Numbered from the stretch's first letter, positions 8,390 to 16,823 are shown. The stretch is DNA of 43,236 nucleotides from Ancylobacter tetraedralis (GCF_014195655.1 NZ_JACICD010000007.1:228836-272071), one strand, 5' to 3'. Made by a program: numbers and translations. The notes: a model not told the origin generated them from the sequence alone.

Positions 8390-9670
8390 ATGAGCGTTCC
8401 GCTGGACATCGCCGCGCTGGGAGCCCGCGCGGCGGCGATGATCGAGGAACTCGGCGCCATCTCCGAGAGCCCGGATCACCTCACCCGCTTCTTCCTCACG
8501 CCGCAGCACCGCCGCGCCGCCGACTTGGTGGCCACCTGGATGCGCGAGGCCGGCCTTGATGTCAGCGAGGATGCGCTCGGCACCGTGCGCGGCCACTGGC
8601 ATCCCGCCGGGCCCGGCGCGCCGCGTCTGCTGATCGGCTCGCATATCGACACCGTGGCCGAGGCCGGAAAATATGACGGCGCCATGGGCGTCGTGCTGGG
8701 CATCCTCGCGCTCGGGATCATCAAAAAGGCCGGCCTGTCTCGGCCCTATGGCATCGACGTGCTGGCCTTCGGCGACGAGGAGGGCACGCGCTTTCCCACC
8801 ACGCTTTCGGCTTCCGCCGCCGTCGCCGGCATCTTCGCGCCGGCCAGCCTCGCCATGCGCGACGCCGATGGCGTGAGCTATCGCGACGCCTTGATCGCCT
8901 ATGGCAAGAACCCCGACGACATTCCCGCCGCCGCCTATGACCCGAACAAGGTCATCGCCTATGTCGAGGCGCATATCGAGCAGGGGCCGGTGCTGGAGGC
9001 CGATGGCGAGCCGCTCGGCGTCGTCACCGCCATCGCCGGGGCTTCGCGCCTGTCGATCACGGTGACGGGCGAGGCCGGCCATGCCGGCACGGTGCCGATG
9101 CGCATGCGCCACGATGCGCTGCTCGGGGCCGCCGAAATGGCGCTCGCGGCGGAGAAGATCGCCAAGGCGGACCGCCACGGCATGGTGGCGACCGTCGGGC
9201 GCATGCATATCGACCCCGGCTCGATCAACGTCATTCCCTCGCGCGTGGTGTTCACGCTCGACCTGCGCTCGGGCTCGGATGTATCCCGCCGCGAGGCGCT
9301 GGAGCGCTTCGAGCGCGAGGCGCACCGCATCGCTGACCTGCGCGGGCTCGGCGTGGTGATCTCCGCCTTTCACGAGGTGGCGACCGTGCCATGCTACCGC
9401 GACCTGCAACTGCGCCTGCGCAATGCCGTCGCCGATCTCGGCCATCCTGCGCCTTCCATGCCGTCCGGCGCCGGCCATGACGGGCAGGCCATGTCGAAGC
9501 TCTGCCCCGTCGGCATGCTGTTCGTTCGCTGTCGGGGCGGCATCAGCCATAATCCGGCGGAATATGCCTCCCCCGACGATATGGGACTTGCCGCCGCCGC
9601 GCTGGTGCGCTTCATCGAACGCTTCCAGCTTCCGCAACTCACCGACGCCACGGGCGGAGTACTGACGTGA
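8390..9670 (+). CDS. Zn-dependent amidohydrolase, AllC/HyuC family (M20C)
   Basis: Cytoplasmic binuclear metal hydrolase of the allantoate amidohydrolase / N-carbamoyl-L-amino-acid hydrolase / beta-ureidopropionase family, 426 residues. Metal and catalytic motifs are intact: GSHIDTVAEAGKYDG (H85, D87, D96), FGDEEGTRF (E130/E131), AHIEQGPVLE, GEAGHAGTVPMRMRHD, and the C-terminal GAGHDGQAMSKL with GGISHNPAEY. The family splits ureido C-N bonds and releases CO2 and ammonia. Downstream of a nucleoside-type importer, a purine- or pyrimidine-derived ureide is the likely substrate, but an N-carbamoyl amino acid fits equally. The stop overlaps the next start (GTGA). Confidence 0.88.
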   Translation: MSVPLDIAALGARAAAMIEELGAISESPDHLTRFFLTPQHRRAADLVATWMREAGLDVSEDALGTVRGHWHPAGPGAPRLLIGSHIDTVAEAGKYDGAMGVVLGILALGIIKKAGLSRPYGIDVLAFGDEEGTRFPTTLSASAAVAGIFAPASLAMRDADGVSYRDALIAYGKNPDDIPAAAYDPNKVIAYVEAHIEQGPVLEADGEPLGVVTAIAGASRLSITVTGEAGHAGTVPMRMRHDALLGAAEMALAAEKIAKADRHGMVATVGRMHIDPGSINVIPSRVVFTLDLRSGSDVSRREALERFEREAHRIADLRGLGVVISAFHEVATVPCYRDLQLRLRNAVADLGHPAPSMPSGAGHDGQAMSKLCPVGMLFVRCRGGISHNPAEYASPDDMGLAAAALVRFIERFQLPQLTDATGGVLT

Positions 9671-10884
9671 CCCTTGCTGCTGACGACAACGTGCGGCTCG
9701 CCCGCGAGGTCGAGTTCCTCAAGGCGCTGGTGCGCGTGCCGAGCGACAATCCGCCGGGCGATTGCGCCCCGCATGCCGAGGTCGCCGGTCAGCTGCTCGA
9801 GGAGCTCGGCTTCACCGTCGAGCGCCACCCGGTGCCCGAGCCCTTCGTGAAGACCTACGGCATGAAGTCGGTCGTCAATCTTGTGGTGCGCGAGCATTTC
9901 GGCACGGGCGGCCCTGTCATCGCGCTCAACGCCCATGGCGATGTCGTGCCGCCGGGCGCGGGATGGACGTTCGATCCCTATGGCGCGGAGGAGAAGGGCG
10001 GGGCGATCTATGGCCGTGGCGCCGCCGTGTCGAAATCCGACTTCGCGACCTATGCCTTCGCCCTGCTGGCCCTGAAGGAAAAGCCGGAGGGGCTCAACGG
10101 CACGGTGGAACTGCACTTCACCTATGACGAGGAGGCCGGCGGCTTTGTCGGCCCGAAATGGCTGATCGAGCAGGACCTGACCAAGCCGGATCTCGCCATC
10201 TCGGCCGGCTTCTCCTATGCCGTCGTGATCGCCCATAACGGCGCGCTGCACCTCGAAATCGTGGTGCGTGGCAAGCAGGCGCACGCGGCCATGCCGGAAA
10301 CCGGCGCCGACGCGCTGGAGGCGGCCAATGCCATCCTCACCGCGATCTATGCGGAGCGCGCGCGCCTCTACGGCATCACCAGCGCGACCCCGGGAATCGG
10401 TTCGCCGAAAATCACGGTCGGCCTCATCTCCGGCGGCATCAACACCAATGTCGTGCCGGACCGCATCGTCATGCGCGTCGATCGTCGTCTCACGCCCGAA
10501 GAGGACGGCGTCCATGTCGAGGCGGAGCTGACCGCGCGGATCGAGCAGGCGGTGGCCGGCCTTCCCGGCATCGAGATCGAGTGCCGGCGCATCATTCTCG
10601 CCGAGCCGCTGCGTACCCTGCCGGGCACGGAAAAGCTGGTCGAGACCATCCAGAAGCATGCCGCCGAGGTGCTCGGCGAAGTGCCGCCGGCAACCGCCGT
10701 GCCGCTCTATACCGATGCGCGCCACTATACGGCCGCCGGCATTCCCACGGTGCTGTACGGCGCCGGGCCGCGCTCGATCCTCGAAGCCAATGCCCACGCC
10801 GCCGACGAGCATGTGCGCATCAGCGACCTCGCCGCCGCCACCCGAGTGATCGAGGCGACATTGCGCGACCTTCTCAAAGCCTGA
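9667..10884 (+). CDS. M20-family metallohydrolase-like protein with altered metal site
   Basis: ArgE/DapE/carboxypeptidase G2-fold protein of 405 residues, translationally coupled to the preceding amidohydrolase by a GTGA overlap, with a GTG start. The first metal motif is intact (NAHGDVV, H90 and D92), as are the catalytic pair DEE (E155/E156) and a late His (ANAHAADEH). The segment normally reading GRGxxDxK with the bridging Asp reads GRGAAVSKSD, so Val121 occupies the bridging position. The usual GEPT Glu is also absent (AISAGFSYAVV). Either the ligand set has shifted to a nearby Asp or chemistry differs. Substrate unknown; context suggests an acylated or carbamoylated amino compound. Confidence 0.85.
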   Translation: MTLAADDNVRLAREVEFLKALVRVPSDNPPGDCAPHAEVAGQLLEELGFTVERHPVPEPFVKTYGMKSVVNLVVREHFGTGGPVIALNAHGDVVPPGAGWTFDPYGAEEKGGAIYGRGAAVSKSDFATYAFALLALKEKPEGLNGTVELHFTYDEEAGGFVGPKWLIEQDLTKPDLAISAGFSYAVVIAHNGALHLEIVVRGKQAHAAMPETGADALEAANAILTAIYAERARLYGITSATPGIGSPKITVGLISGGINTNVVPDRIVMRVDRRLTPEEDGVHVEAELTARIEQAVAGLPGIEIECRRIILAEPLRTLPGTEKLVETIQKHAAEVLGEVPPATAVPLYTDARHYTAAGIPTVLYGAGPRSILEANAHAADEHVRISDLAAATRVIEATLRDLLKA

Positions 10885-10901
10885 GGGCAGGGGGCGGAGC
10901 T

Positions 10902-11666
10902 GTGAACTGGTCGCGCATCATCACAGGCGATTTCTTCACGGCCTTCGTCCTTTGCATCGGTATCATTCCGCTGCTGGCGGGATGGCTCTGCTACTGGGTG
11001 GCGATGCGTCCGCGTTTCGTCGCGAGCTTTCACCCGAAGGACCTGCAGACCTCCTATCTCGGGGCGCTGACGCTGCCCTTCGCGCTATTCCTCGCGTTCA
11101 TGGTGACGGATATCTGGGGCCGCGAGACCCGCTATGCGCAGACGGTGTTGCAGGAAGTGCAGCGGCTGGACGCCATGCTCGACATCGCGCGCGTGTGCGG
11201 GCCGTCCTGCGCGCCGGTGGACGAGGCGGTGAACGTCTATGCGCGAGCGCTCTCGAAATATGAGTGGGATGAAGGCTGGGTCTATCCCGAACCGCAGGTA
11301 TCGCGGGCGTTCGATGCCCTGATCGCTACCATTGCCGCCGCTGAAGCCGATACGACCGTCGCCAGCCACCTCCGCAGCGCGCTGCTCAGCGGGCAGATCG
11401 AGCTGCGGCGGCTGCGGACCGACCGCTACTTCATTCTCCACGCCGATCTGGCGCCGCATCGCTGGATCATCGTGCTGATCCTCGGCGTGCTGTCGCAGGT
11501 CGGCCTGGCGGCGCTGCATGTCGGCAAGCGGCCGCAACTGGTGCTGGGCATGGTGACGTTCTCGCTCGCCTTCGCGGTGACGCTCGCCTACACCGTGGCG
11601 CTTGCCTGGCCGACGGTCGACGAGAGCATCATACCCTCCGAGGAACTGCGCCGAATCCTCGAATGA
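10902..11666 (+). CDS. Membrane protein, DUF4239/bestrophin-like
   Basis: A 254-residue protein with two N-terminal hydrophobic segments (about residues 10-35 and 50-70), a soluble middle of about 110 residues rich in acidic and Ala residues, and two C-terminal segments (about 190-210 and 215-240). This four-helix plan with a central loop resembles DUF4239 proteins, a family without settled function and sometimes likened to bestrophins. I assign it on architecture only. The GTG start at 10902 lies 17 nt after the M20 gene and follows GGGGGCGGAG, so it is probably the last gene of the same operon. Confidence 0.6.
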   Translation: MNWSRIITGDFFTAFVLCIGIIPLLAGWLCYWVAMRPRFVASFHPKDLQTSYLGALTLPFALFLAFMVTDIWGRETRYAQTVLQEVQRLDAMLDIARVCGPSCAPVDEAVNVYARALSKYEWDEGWVYPEPQVSRAFDALIATIAAAEADTTVASHLRSALLSGQIELRRLRTDRYFILHADLAPHRWIIVLILGVLSQVGLAALHVGKRPQLVLGMVTFSLAFAVTLAYTVALAWPTVDESIIPSEELRRILE

Positions 11667-11717
11667 GCAACGGCGTGGTCGACGCCGGTCCGTTCGCCCG
11701 CGTCGAAGCCGGCCCCC

Positions 11718-13076
11718 TCAGAAGCCGACCGCGGTGCCATGCAGGTCGTAGGCGTCGGCGCGCTCGATCTTGACGGTGGCGATCTCCCCGACGCGCAGCG
11801 GGCGGCGCGAGGCGACGTGCACCACGCCGTCAATCTCCGGGGCATCGGCCTTGGAGCGGCCGATCGCGACGGTCGGACCGACCGAATCGATGATCACCTG
11901 CTGGCGCGTGCCGACCTTGCGCTTGAGGCGCCGGGCGCTGATGCGCTGCTGCACTTCCATGAAGCGCTCCCACCGCGCCTGCTTCACCTCGTCTGGGATC
12001 GCCACGCCAAGGTCATTGGCCGGGGCACCGGCGACGGGCTCGTATTTGAAGCAGCCCACGCGGTCCAGTTCGGCCTCGTCGAGGAAGGAAATCAGTTCCT
12101 CGAATTCCGCATCGGTCTCACCGGGGAAGCCGACGATGAAGGTGGAACGAAGCGTCAGCTCCGGGCAGTCCTGGCGCCATTTCAGGATGCGGGCGAGGGT
12201 CTTCTCATTCGAGGCCGGGCGCTTCATGCGCTTGAGCACGGTCGGCGAGGAATGCTGGAACGGGATATCGAGATAGGGAAGGATCACCCCGTCCGACATC
12301 AGCTGGATCACCTCGTCGACATGGGGGTAGGGGTAGACATAGTGCATGCGCACCCAGGCGCCGAGCGTGCCAAGCTCGCGGGCGAGATCGAGGAAGCGCG
12401 CGCGCACTTCGCGGTCCTTCCACTGGCTGGCGGCGTATTTCACGTCGACGCCATAGGCCGAGGTGTCCTGCGAGATCACCAGCAGTTCCTTCACGCCCGC
12501 CGCCACCAGCCGTTCGGCCTCGCGCAGCACGTCGCCGGCGGGACGGCTGACGAGGTCGCCGCGCAGCTTGGGGATGATGCAGAAGGTGCAGCGATTGTTG
12601 CAGCCCTCGGAAATCTTGAGATAGGCGTAGTGGCGCGGCGTGAGCTTGATGCCCTGCGGCGGCACGAGATCGACAAACGGATCATGCGTCGGCGGCACCG
12701 CCTGGTGCACGGCGGCCAGCACGCTCTCATATTGCTGCGGCCCGGTAACGGCGAGCACGCTCGGGTAGGCCGCGCGAATCTGCTCCGGCTCGGCGCCCAT
12801 GCAGCCGGTGACGATGACCTTGCCATTCTCCTTCAGCGCATCGCCGATGGCGGCGAGGCTCTCGGCCTTCGCGCTGTCGAGAAAGCCGCAGGTATTGACG
12901 ATGACGACGTCGGCGCCCTCATGACGGCGCGACAGCTCATAGCCTTCCGAGCGCAGGCTGGTGATGATGCGTTCCGAATCCACCAGCGCCTTGGGGCAGC
13001 CGAGCGAGACGAACGAGATCCGCGGTGCATCGCTGCGCGCGGAAGAGAAGGCGTCGGACGCCGCAATGTCGGCCAT
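11718..13076 (-). CDS. rimO: Ribosomal protein S12 methylthiotransferase RimO
   Basis: Radical SAM enzyme that adds a methylthio group to the conserved Asp of ribosomal protein S12. All domains are present in 452 residues. The N-terminal MTTase domain carries the three cluster cysteines C27 (LGCPK), C63 (NTCGF) and C92 (TGCMG). The radical SAM core has C159-x3-C163-x2-C166 ([10 protein letters not shown]). A C-terminal TRAM domain ends the protein. QDTSAYGVD and [12 protein letters not shown] are typical of RimO and separate it from MiaB. It converges with the DUF4239 gene at its 3' end and lies downstream of the haem monooxygenase gene on the same strand. Confidence 0.96.
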   Translation of the reverse strand: MADIAASDAFSSARSDAPRISFVSLGCPKALVDSERIITSLRSEGYELSRRHEGADVVIVNTCGFLDSAKAESLAAIGDALKENGKVIVTGCMGAEPEQIRAAYPSVLAVTGPQQYESVLAAVHQAVPPTHDPFVDLVPPQGIKLTPRHYAYLKISEGCNNRCTFCIIPKLRGDLVSRPAGDVLREAERLVAAGVKELLVISQDTSAYGVDVKYAASQWKDREVRARFLDLARELGTLGAWVRMHYVYPYPHVDEVIQLMSDGVILPYLDIPFQHSSPTVLKRMKRPASNEKTLARILKWRQDCPELTLRSTFIVGFPGETDAEFEELISFLDEAELDRVGCFKYEPVAGAPANDLGVAIPDEVKQARWERFMEVQQRISARRLKRKVGTRQQVIIDSVGPTVAIGRSKADAPEIDGVVHVASRRPLRVGEIATVKIERADAYDLHGTAVGF

Positions 13077-13153
13077 GAGCGATCGGGACCCGGAATGTCA
13101 GGATCGCGAGCGGTTACGGCACGCGACCTCTCCCGTCAACTGCGGCGCGCGCC

Positions 13154-13196
13154 CGGCAGCCCTGCGTGACCTCCATGTGATCGGGCAGGGCTGCCG
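13154..13196 (-). terminator. 12-bp perfect inverted repeat between haem monooxygenase gene and rimO
   Basis: CGGCAGCCCTGC (13154-13165) and GCAGGGCTGCCG (13185-13196) are perfect complements around a 19-nt loop. The stem lies 15 bp past the stop of the 13211-13540 gene and about 80 bp before rimO. There is no T-run, so it may be a weak or Rho-assisted terminator, an mRNA-stabilising stem or a REP-like repeat. Confidence 0.5.
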
Positions 13197-13210
13197 TATC
13201 GGCGCTCATC

Positions 13211-13540
13211 TCAGGCGGCCGCGTCGTCCACTGACAGGGCGATGACGCTCTCGAAAAGCTCGACCTCGGGGTGCCCGACATAGAGCGGCTTGTTGCCGCC
13301 CGCGCTGCGATGGGCGAGGCGGAACGCCTCCGAGCGCGTCCACGCTTCGAAATCCTCGCGCGCGCCCCACACGGAATGCGAGGCATAGAGCGTGTAGTCC
13401 TCCTTCGAGGGGCCGCGCAGCAGGTTGAACGCCTTGAAGCCCGGCACGGTCTTCAGATGGCTGTCGCGCTCGCGCCAGACGGTTTCGAACTCCGCCTCCG
13501 ATCCCAGCTTTACCTTGAAGCGGTTCATGGCGAGAAACAT
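13211..13540 (-). CDS. IsdG/HmuQ-like haem-degrading monooxygenase (ABM fold)
   Basis: Small cytoplasmic enzyme (109 residues) of the antibiotic-biosynthesis-monooxygenase fold. The three residues that define IsdG-type haem oxygenases are all present at the expected spacing: N6 (MFLAMN), W67 (FEAWTRSEAF) and the axial H77 (RLAH). SHLKTVPGFKAFNLLRG is also family-typical. It would open haem to release iron, as HmuQ/HmuD do in bradyrhizobia. The ATG at 13540 has AGGAG upstream; in-frame codons further up run into a tandem-repeat leader and are unlikely to be translated. No haem transporter is visible nearby, so it stands alone here. Confidence 0.85.
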   Translation of the reverse strand: MFLAMNRFKVKLGSEAEFETVWRERDSHLKTVPGFKAFNLLRGPSKEDYTLYASHSVWGAREDFEAWTRSEAFRLAHRSAGGNKPLYVGHPEVELFESVIALSVDDAAA

Positions 13541-13626
13541 ATGGCTATCTCCTGTTGGCTTCCGGCCCGCGACACTTACTCCAAGCGGCCGTTCAGCCCA
13601 AGCCCAGCCCGAAAGTCCCAACCCAA

Positions 13627-13667
13627 ACGTCCAAGCCCAGACGTCCAAGCCCAAACGTCCAAGCCCT
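13627..13667. repeat. 14-bp tandem repeat in the leader of the haem monooxygenase gene
   Basis: Three copies with a 14-nt period (ACGTCCAAGCCCAR, starting at 13627, 13641 and 13655) are preceded by more degenerate CCCAAG/CCCAGC units back to about 13590. The array lies between the secreted-protein gene's terminator and the monooxygenase gene. Its even period could place it on one face of the helix only imperfectly. Function unknown. Confidence 0.7.
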
Positions 13668-13703
13668 GCGTGGCTTGCCCGCGCCCGGGCCGGTCGGCGC
13701 GCG

Positions 13704-13732
13704 GCAAAAAAGAAGGGCGGCTTGCGCCGCCC
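13704..13732 (-). terminator. Intrinsic terminator after the cache-like gene
   Basis: Read on the minus strand, a 7-bp G/C stem (GGGCGGC, loop GCAA, GCCGCCC; 13715-13732) is followed by a T-rich tract, TTCTTTTTTG (complement of 13704-13713). This is a classic Rho-independent terminator 34 bp past the stop of the 13766-14335 gene. Confidence 0.85.
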
Positions 13733-13765
13733 ACCAGGATCCGGGAGAGACGACCGGAACCCGGA

Positions 13766-14335
13766 CTATTTCAGCTTGCTCACATCGATGCCGAAAGTGG
13801 CGGCGCCGATGGCTCCATCCTTGTCGGAAACGGTAACGCTGACCTGTGCGATCTTCTTGCCGTCCTCTTCCTCGACCTTGTCGACGAAAATGGTGCCGGG
13901 ACCGGCGGCATAGGTCTTCTGCCACTTGGCCTCATCCGCCTGCCACAGATCCGACGTGCCGTCGGTCTGGCCGACATTGAGCCCGCGATTGTCCATGACG
14001 AACACTTCCGTGATCACCCCGCCCGAGGCGTCCTTCTTCTTGATAAGGAATTCGGAAAGCTTGTTCTTGCGGATGGAATCGATCAGCGCGGGGTCCTTGG
14101 CAACCCAGGCCTTGTCGAGCTTGTCGATGTCCTCCTGCATCAGGCGGGCATGCTTCTTGTTCGATTCGATCACGGCGGTGACGATCACGGGATCGCCGAG
14201 CCAGGCCTCGATGTTCTGCTTCACATAGGCGGTCGCCGGCTTTACGTGCGCCGCTTCTTCCTGCGCGAAAGCCGGCGCCGCGACGGCCAGGCTCACCACC
14301 GCGGCAAGCGCCGCGGCCTTCAAACGGATAATCAT
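13766..14335 (-). CDS. Secreted PDC/cache-like sensory domain protein
   Basis: A 189-residue protein with a Sec signal peptide (to about residue 22, AAPAFA) followed by a single soluble domain and no membrane anchor. The pattern FVMDNRGLNVGQTDGTSDLW followed by QADEAKWQKTYAAG is typical of PDC/cache folds, where the Asp-rich loop and Trp line a ligand pocket. Cache domains normally sit in receptors; a free-standing periplasmic one could be a ligand-binding partner of a receptor coded elsewhere. The ATG at 14335 follows GTGGAGGAAA. It has its own terminator, and its upstream region is the AT-rich gap, so it is probably transcribed alone. Confidence 0.7.
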   Translation of the reverse strand: MIIRLKAAALAAVVSLAVAAPAFAQEEAAHVKPATAYVKQNIEAWLGDPVIVTAVIESNKKHARLMQEDIDKLDKAWVAKDPALIDSIRKNKLSEFLIKKKDASGGVITEVFVMDNRGLNVGQTDGTSDLWQADEAKWQKTYAAGPGTIFVDKVEEEDGKKIAQVSVTVSDKDGAIGAATFGIDVSKLK

Positions 14336-14900
14336 GGCGTTTCCTCCACGGGCGGTCTTGGCGCCGCCCATCCGTAGCGTAACATAATGTATCTATGAAT
14401 CCGCAATATGTATTCGTCGCTGCATGGCAGCATGATAAATCGTATCAACTCGCAATGGCGATAAATATGATATCGTAAATGTAGATATAAAATAATAGAA
14501 CTATATAACAAGCAATTGAGTCCGCATTTTTCGATATCTCGAGCGGGGTCCGTCCGAAAATAAATGACACGAGTTCGCAACGGATGATGAATATATAACA
14601 AATACACGAGATTGCGGATTGTTCGTCATATCGTCACCTCTGAAAGCTACCAACGGTTCGCTGGCATTACAAATTACATGTACGATGCGCCATATTTTTC
14701 ATGCGCCACATCATGCTTTGCAGAGAATGCCGTGGACCATCGGCACGTCCCGCTTTCATCCCGGGTCGATTCAACGTATTTATTTGACAGTGTCATTTTG
14801 GCGCCATGACATGCGCCCATGATGATCGTCATCGCCGAGCCGAACGGCGCGGTCGCGCGAGACACCCAAAACAAGCCGACACAGCAGGGAGGCTGCACGC
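14336..14900. other. AT-rich gene-free gap with divergent promoters
   Basis: About 565 bp without a convincing gene, markedly richer in A/T than everything around it, especially 14380-14800. It separates two divergent genes (13766-14335 minus, 14901-15170 plus). Short direct repeats occur (ATGCGCCA at about 14684 and 14701). Several 60-100-codon open frames here have no recognisable features and poor ribosome sites. Confidence 0.6.
14784..14812 (+). promoter_or_regulatory. Candidate sigma70-type promoter for the DUF982 gene
   Basis: A perfect -35 hexamer TTGACA (14784-14789) is followed after 17 nt by TGACAT (14807-14812), a moderate -10. The -35 overlaps a perfect dyad TGACA-G-TGTCA (14785-14795), a possible operator. 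It lies about 90 nt before the ATG at 14901. Confidence 0.4.
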
Positions 14901-15170
14901 ATGCTGAACGAAAGCGTGAATTTCCAACCCGTGCCCTTGATCGTCAGGATCGGCAGCGAGGAGATCGAGGTCGCCTCGCTCGATTGCGCGATCAACCTCA
15001 TACGGTCGCTGCGGCATGACCGCCTCGGCCGTTTCGCGGAAATGCTCCTCACCCAGATGGAGGCGGCCAAGGCGCCGCAGCAGAGGCGCGATGCCTGGAT
15101 CGCCTTTGAAACCTGGTCGCTCGCCTGCGGACTTCAGCCGCACCACGGCGATCTGGAGCACGCGGCCTGA
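14901..15170 (+). CDS. DUF982 domain protein
   Basis: An 89-residue cytoplasmic protein matching the DUF982 family, a group of small proteins frequent and multi-copy in Rhizobiales and without known function. Visible marks are FQPVPLIVRIGSEEIEVASL, then a helix with CAINLIRSL and a second helix containing RRDAWIAFE. The ATG at 14901 follows AGGGAGG at good spacing. It is followed by a hairpin terminator, so it appears monocistronic. Confidence 0.75.
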   Translation: MLNESVNFQPVPLIVRIGSEEIEVASLDCAINLIRSLRHDRLGRFAEMLLTQMEAAKAPQQRRDAWIAFETWSLACGLQPHHGDLEHAA

Positions 15171-15209
15171 GCCGCGCCGCCGCCTGGCGGCACCCCTCTC
15201 CACCCTGTC

Positions 15210-15242
15210 AAGGGCGGGTTGCCATGCAGGTGACCCGCCCTT
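15210..15242 (+). terminator. Hairpin terminator after the DUF982 gene
   Basis: A 10-bp perfect stem (AAGGGCGGGT at 15210-15219 with ACCCGCCCTT at 15233-15242) around a 13-nt loop ends in TTTG. It starts 40 bp past the stop codon. The T-tract is short, so termination strength is uncertain. Confidence 0.65.
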
Positions 15243-15326
15243 TGCCTTGAAAATGCCTCCCGTTTCGTTCGTGGTGGGGACGCGATCACGCGCGGTCGTG
15301 TGCAGACAGGAGGCGTCGATTTTCAC

Positions 15327-16067
15327 GTGACGGTGGCGAGACTGGCAGTGGCCGCAATGGCGGCAACCTTGGCAATATCCACGGCGAGCGCGGCGCGCGC
15401 CCAGACATCCGTCGAGGCTCAGACCTCGGCCGCGCCACCTCTGGTGCTGCTGCTGGACGGGCTGGGAGTCTATGTCGAGAACAACTATATCGGCGTTTCT
15501 TCGCTGGCACGGCCGCTTCAGTCGCAGGGGTTCCGCACTCTCACCGATTCGCATCTGATGACGCGCACCGGCGGCGTGGTGCCGGACATCATCATCGGTC
15601 ACTCCATGGGCGGGGAGACGGCGCTGCGCTATGCGCGCAAGCTCACGCGCGAGGGCAAGCCGGCCCCGATGGTCATCACCATCGACGCGGCGCCAACTCC
15701 GCCGGCCTGCAGTGTGCCGCGCTGCACGAATATTCATGGCCCGGGCTTCGCCAACGTGCGCGGCGCCGTGAACATCGACGCCTGGGCGTCCGGTGCCCGA
15801 TTCTCCACCCACGCCCAGCTGCCGACCACGCCGGCCGTGCGCGGCATCATTCTTGAGCAGACCCAGGCCTTCATGAACCAGCGCCGCAAGACGGCATCGC
15901 TCACCCCGGCCGCGACGACGGCGGAAGCGGACCGGATGCGCGCGCTCAGCCCGCAATCGCCCGCCTCCGCAGCCTCGACATCGCGCTCCACCCCGCAGAT
16001 GTGGAGCGTTCCCGGCTGGACCATGCCGAATTGGGGATCCGCCAATGCGTCGCCGAACGGCGGCTGA
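15327..16067 (+). CDS. Secreted alpha/beta hydrolase-like protein
   Basis: About 246 residues with an N-terminal hydrophobic signal (AVAAMAATLAISTASAARA) and a nucleophile elbow GHSMGG near residue 94 preceded by DIIIG, as in lipases and thioesterases. LLLDGLGVYV near residue 45 and ITIDAAPTPP (candidate acid residue) fit the fold. The protein is short for a full alpha/beta hydrolase and its tail is Ser/Thr/Ala/Pro-rich. The catalytic His is uncertain (THAQL is a candidate). The start is unclear: GTG at 15327 gives a clean signal peptide; GTG at 15300 is also in frame. Substrate unknown. Confidence 0.6.
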   Translation: MTVARLAVAAMAATLAISTASAARAQTSVEAQTSAAPPLVLLLDGLGVYVENNYIGVSSLARPLQSQGFRTLTDSHLMTRTGGVVPDIIIGHSMGGETALRYARKLTREGKPAPMVITIDAAPTPPACSVPRCTNIHGPGFANVRGAVNIDAWASGARFSTHAQLPTTPAVRGIILEQTQAFMNQRRKTASLTPAATTAEADRMRALSPQSPASAASTSRSTPQMWSVPGWTMPNWGSANASPNGG

Positions 16068-16151
16068 GCGATTGGTATAGCGACAGGATCAAGAGCCGCT
16101 TGCCAAACCGGCCCATTTTGGGAAACAAGAACCCGCGTCGCGACGCAGCGC

Positions 16152-16241
16152 GGAAGGGTGGCCGAGTGGTTTAAGGCAGCGGTCTTGAAAACCGCCGTGG
16201 GTGCAAGCCCACCGTGGGTTCGAATCCCACCTCTTCCGCCA
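16152..16241 (+). tRNA. tRNA-Ser (anticodon UGA)
   Basis: A complete class II tRNA. The acceptor stem GGAAGGG pairs with CTCTTCC, followed by discriminator G and an encoded CCA. The anticodon stem-loop is GCGGT-CTTGAAA-ACCGC with TGA at 16186-16188. A long variable arm (CGTGGGTGCAAGCCCACG-like) is typical of serine tRNAs, and the T loop GGTTCGAATCC is intact. It reads UCA/UCN serine codons. Serine tRNA 3' ends are frequent integration sites, and an accessory region follows. Confidence 0.96.
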
Positions 16242-16823
16242 AATGTCCATGTAATCCATTGTAAATACTCGCATTTGTCTTTGGTGCCGATTGAGGCCCC
16301 ACTTTGGGCCCCATTTTGATCGTGGCATTGAGGGGGTACGCCGGAACAGGCAAGATCGCTTCGGTGAGCGCCATGTTCCAGCGAAGGAGGCGCTGCGGAC
16401 ACACCGAACGCCGGTGAGGAACACGCAGCGTACAAAGCTGTTGCCGCCGTTGCCGGAGATCTTTGGCGCCACAAGCAGAAGTTTGCTGCTGCGACAACGA
16501 ATAGCCGGTTTGGGGCCGTATCCGGACGGTCCGCTATTGTGGGCTTCAAATGAGAAACGGACATATCGCCTATGAATATCCGGGCCGCTCTAACTCTAGA
16601 CTGATTATATAATGATCGAACAGCACCACGTTATCTGCGCGGTCGGAAGGTAGCGAATGTCCGAATCTTGTAGGCAAGCCCAAATTCGCTCTTGGCAGAC
16701 CACTCCTGTAAGCATTTCTTTCGTTTCGGCATTCCGGCCTACGGGGTGAGCGGCTGTCTTTCGGGCGGCCGCCATGAAAAGCCGGGCCGGCCTTGCGGGT
16801 CGGCTCCGGTGGCCTATCGCGGC
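16242..16823. other. Gene-free, lower-GC stretch after tRNA-Ser
   Basis: About 580 bp with no supported gene. All open frames on both strands are short and in part read antisense through the tRNA. The stretch 16510-16565 contains GGTCCGCT and ACGGACAT fragments resembling the degenerate palindromic repeats seen at 42424-42490. It may be decayed mobile-element sequence, but I cannot name a gene in it. Confidence 0.45.

Noticed and set aside
16250..16500. Minus-strand peptide ending near the tRNA with KMGPKVGPQSAPK, which looked like an integrase tail
   Set aside because: The upstream part shows no recombinase motif in any frame, so an integrase remnant cannot be supported.
15734..16564. Minus-strand frame containing GGIRTHGGLAPTAVFKTAA
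   Set aside because: This peptide is the well-known antisense translation of tRNA-Ser, not a protein.
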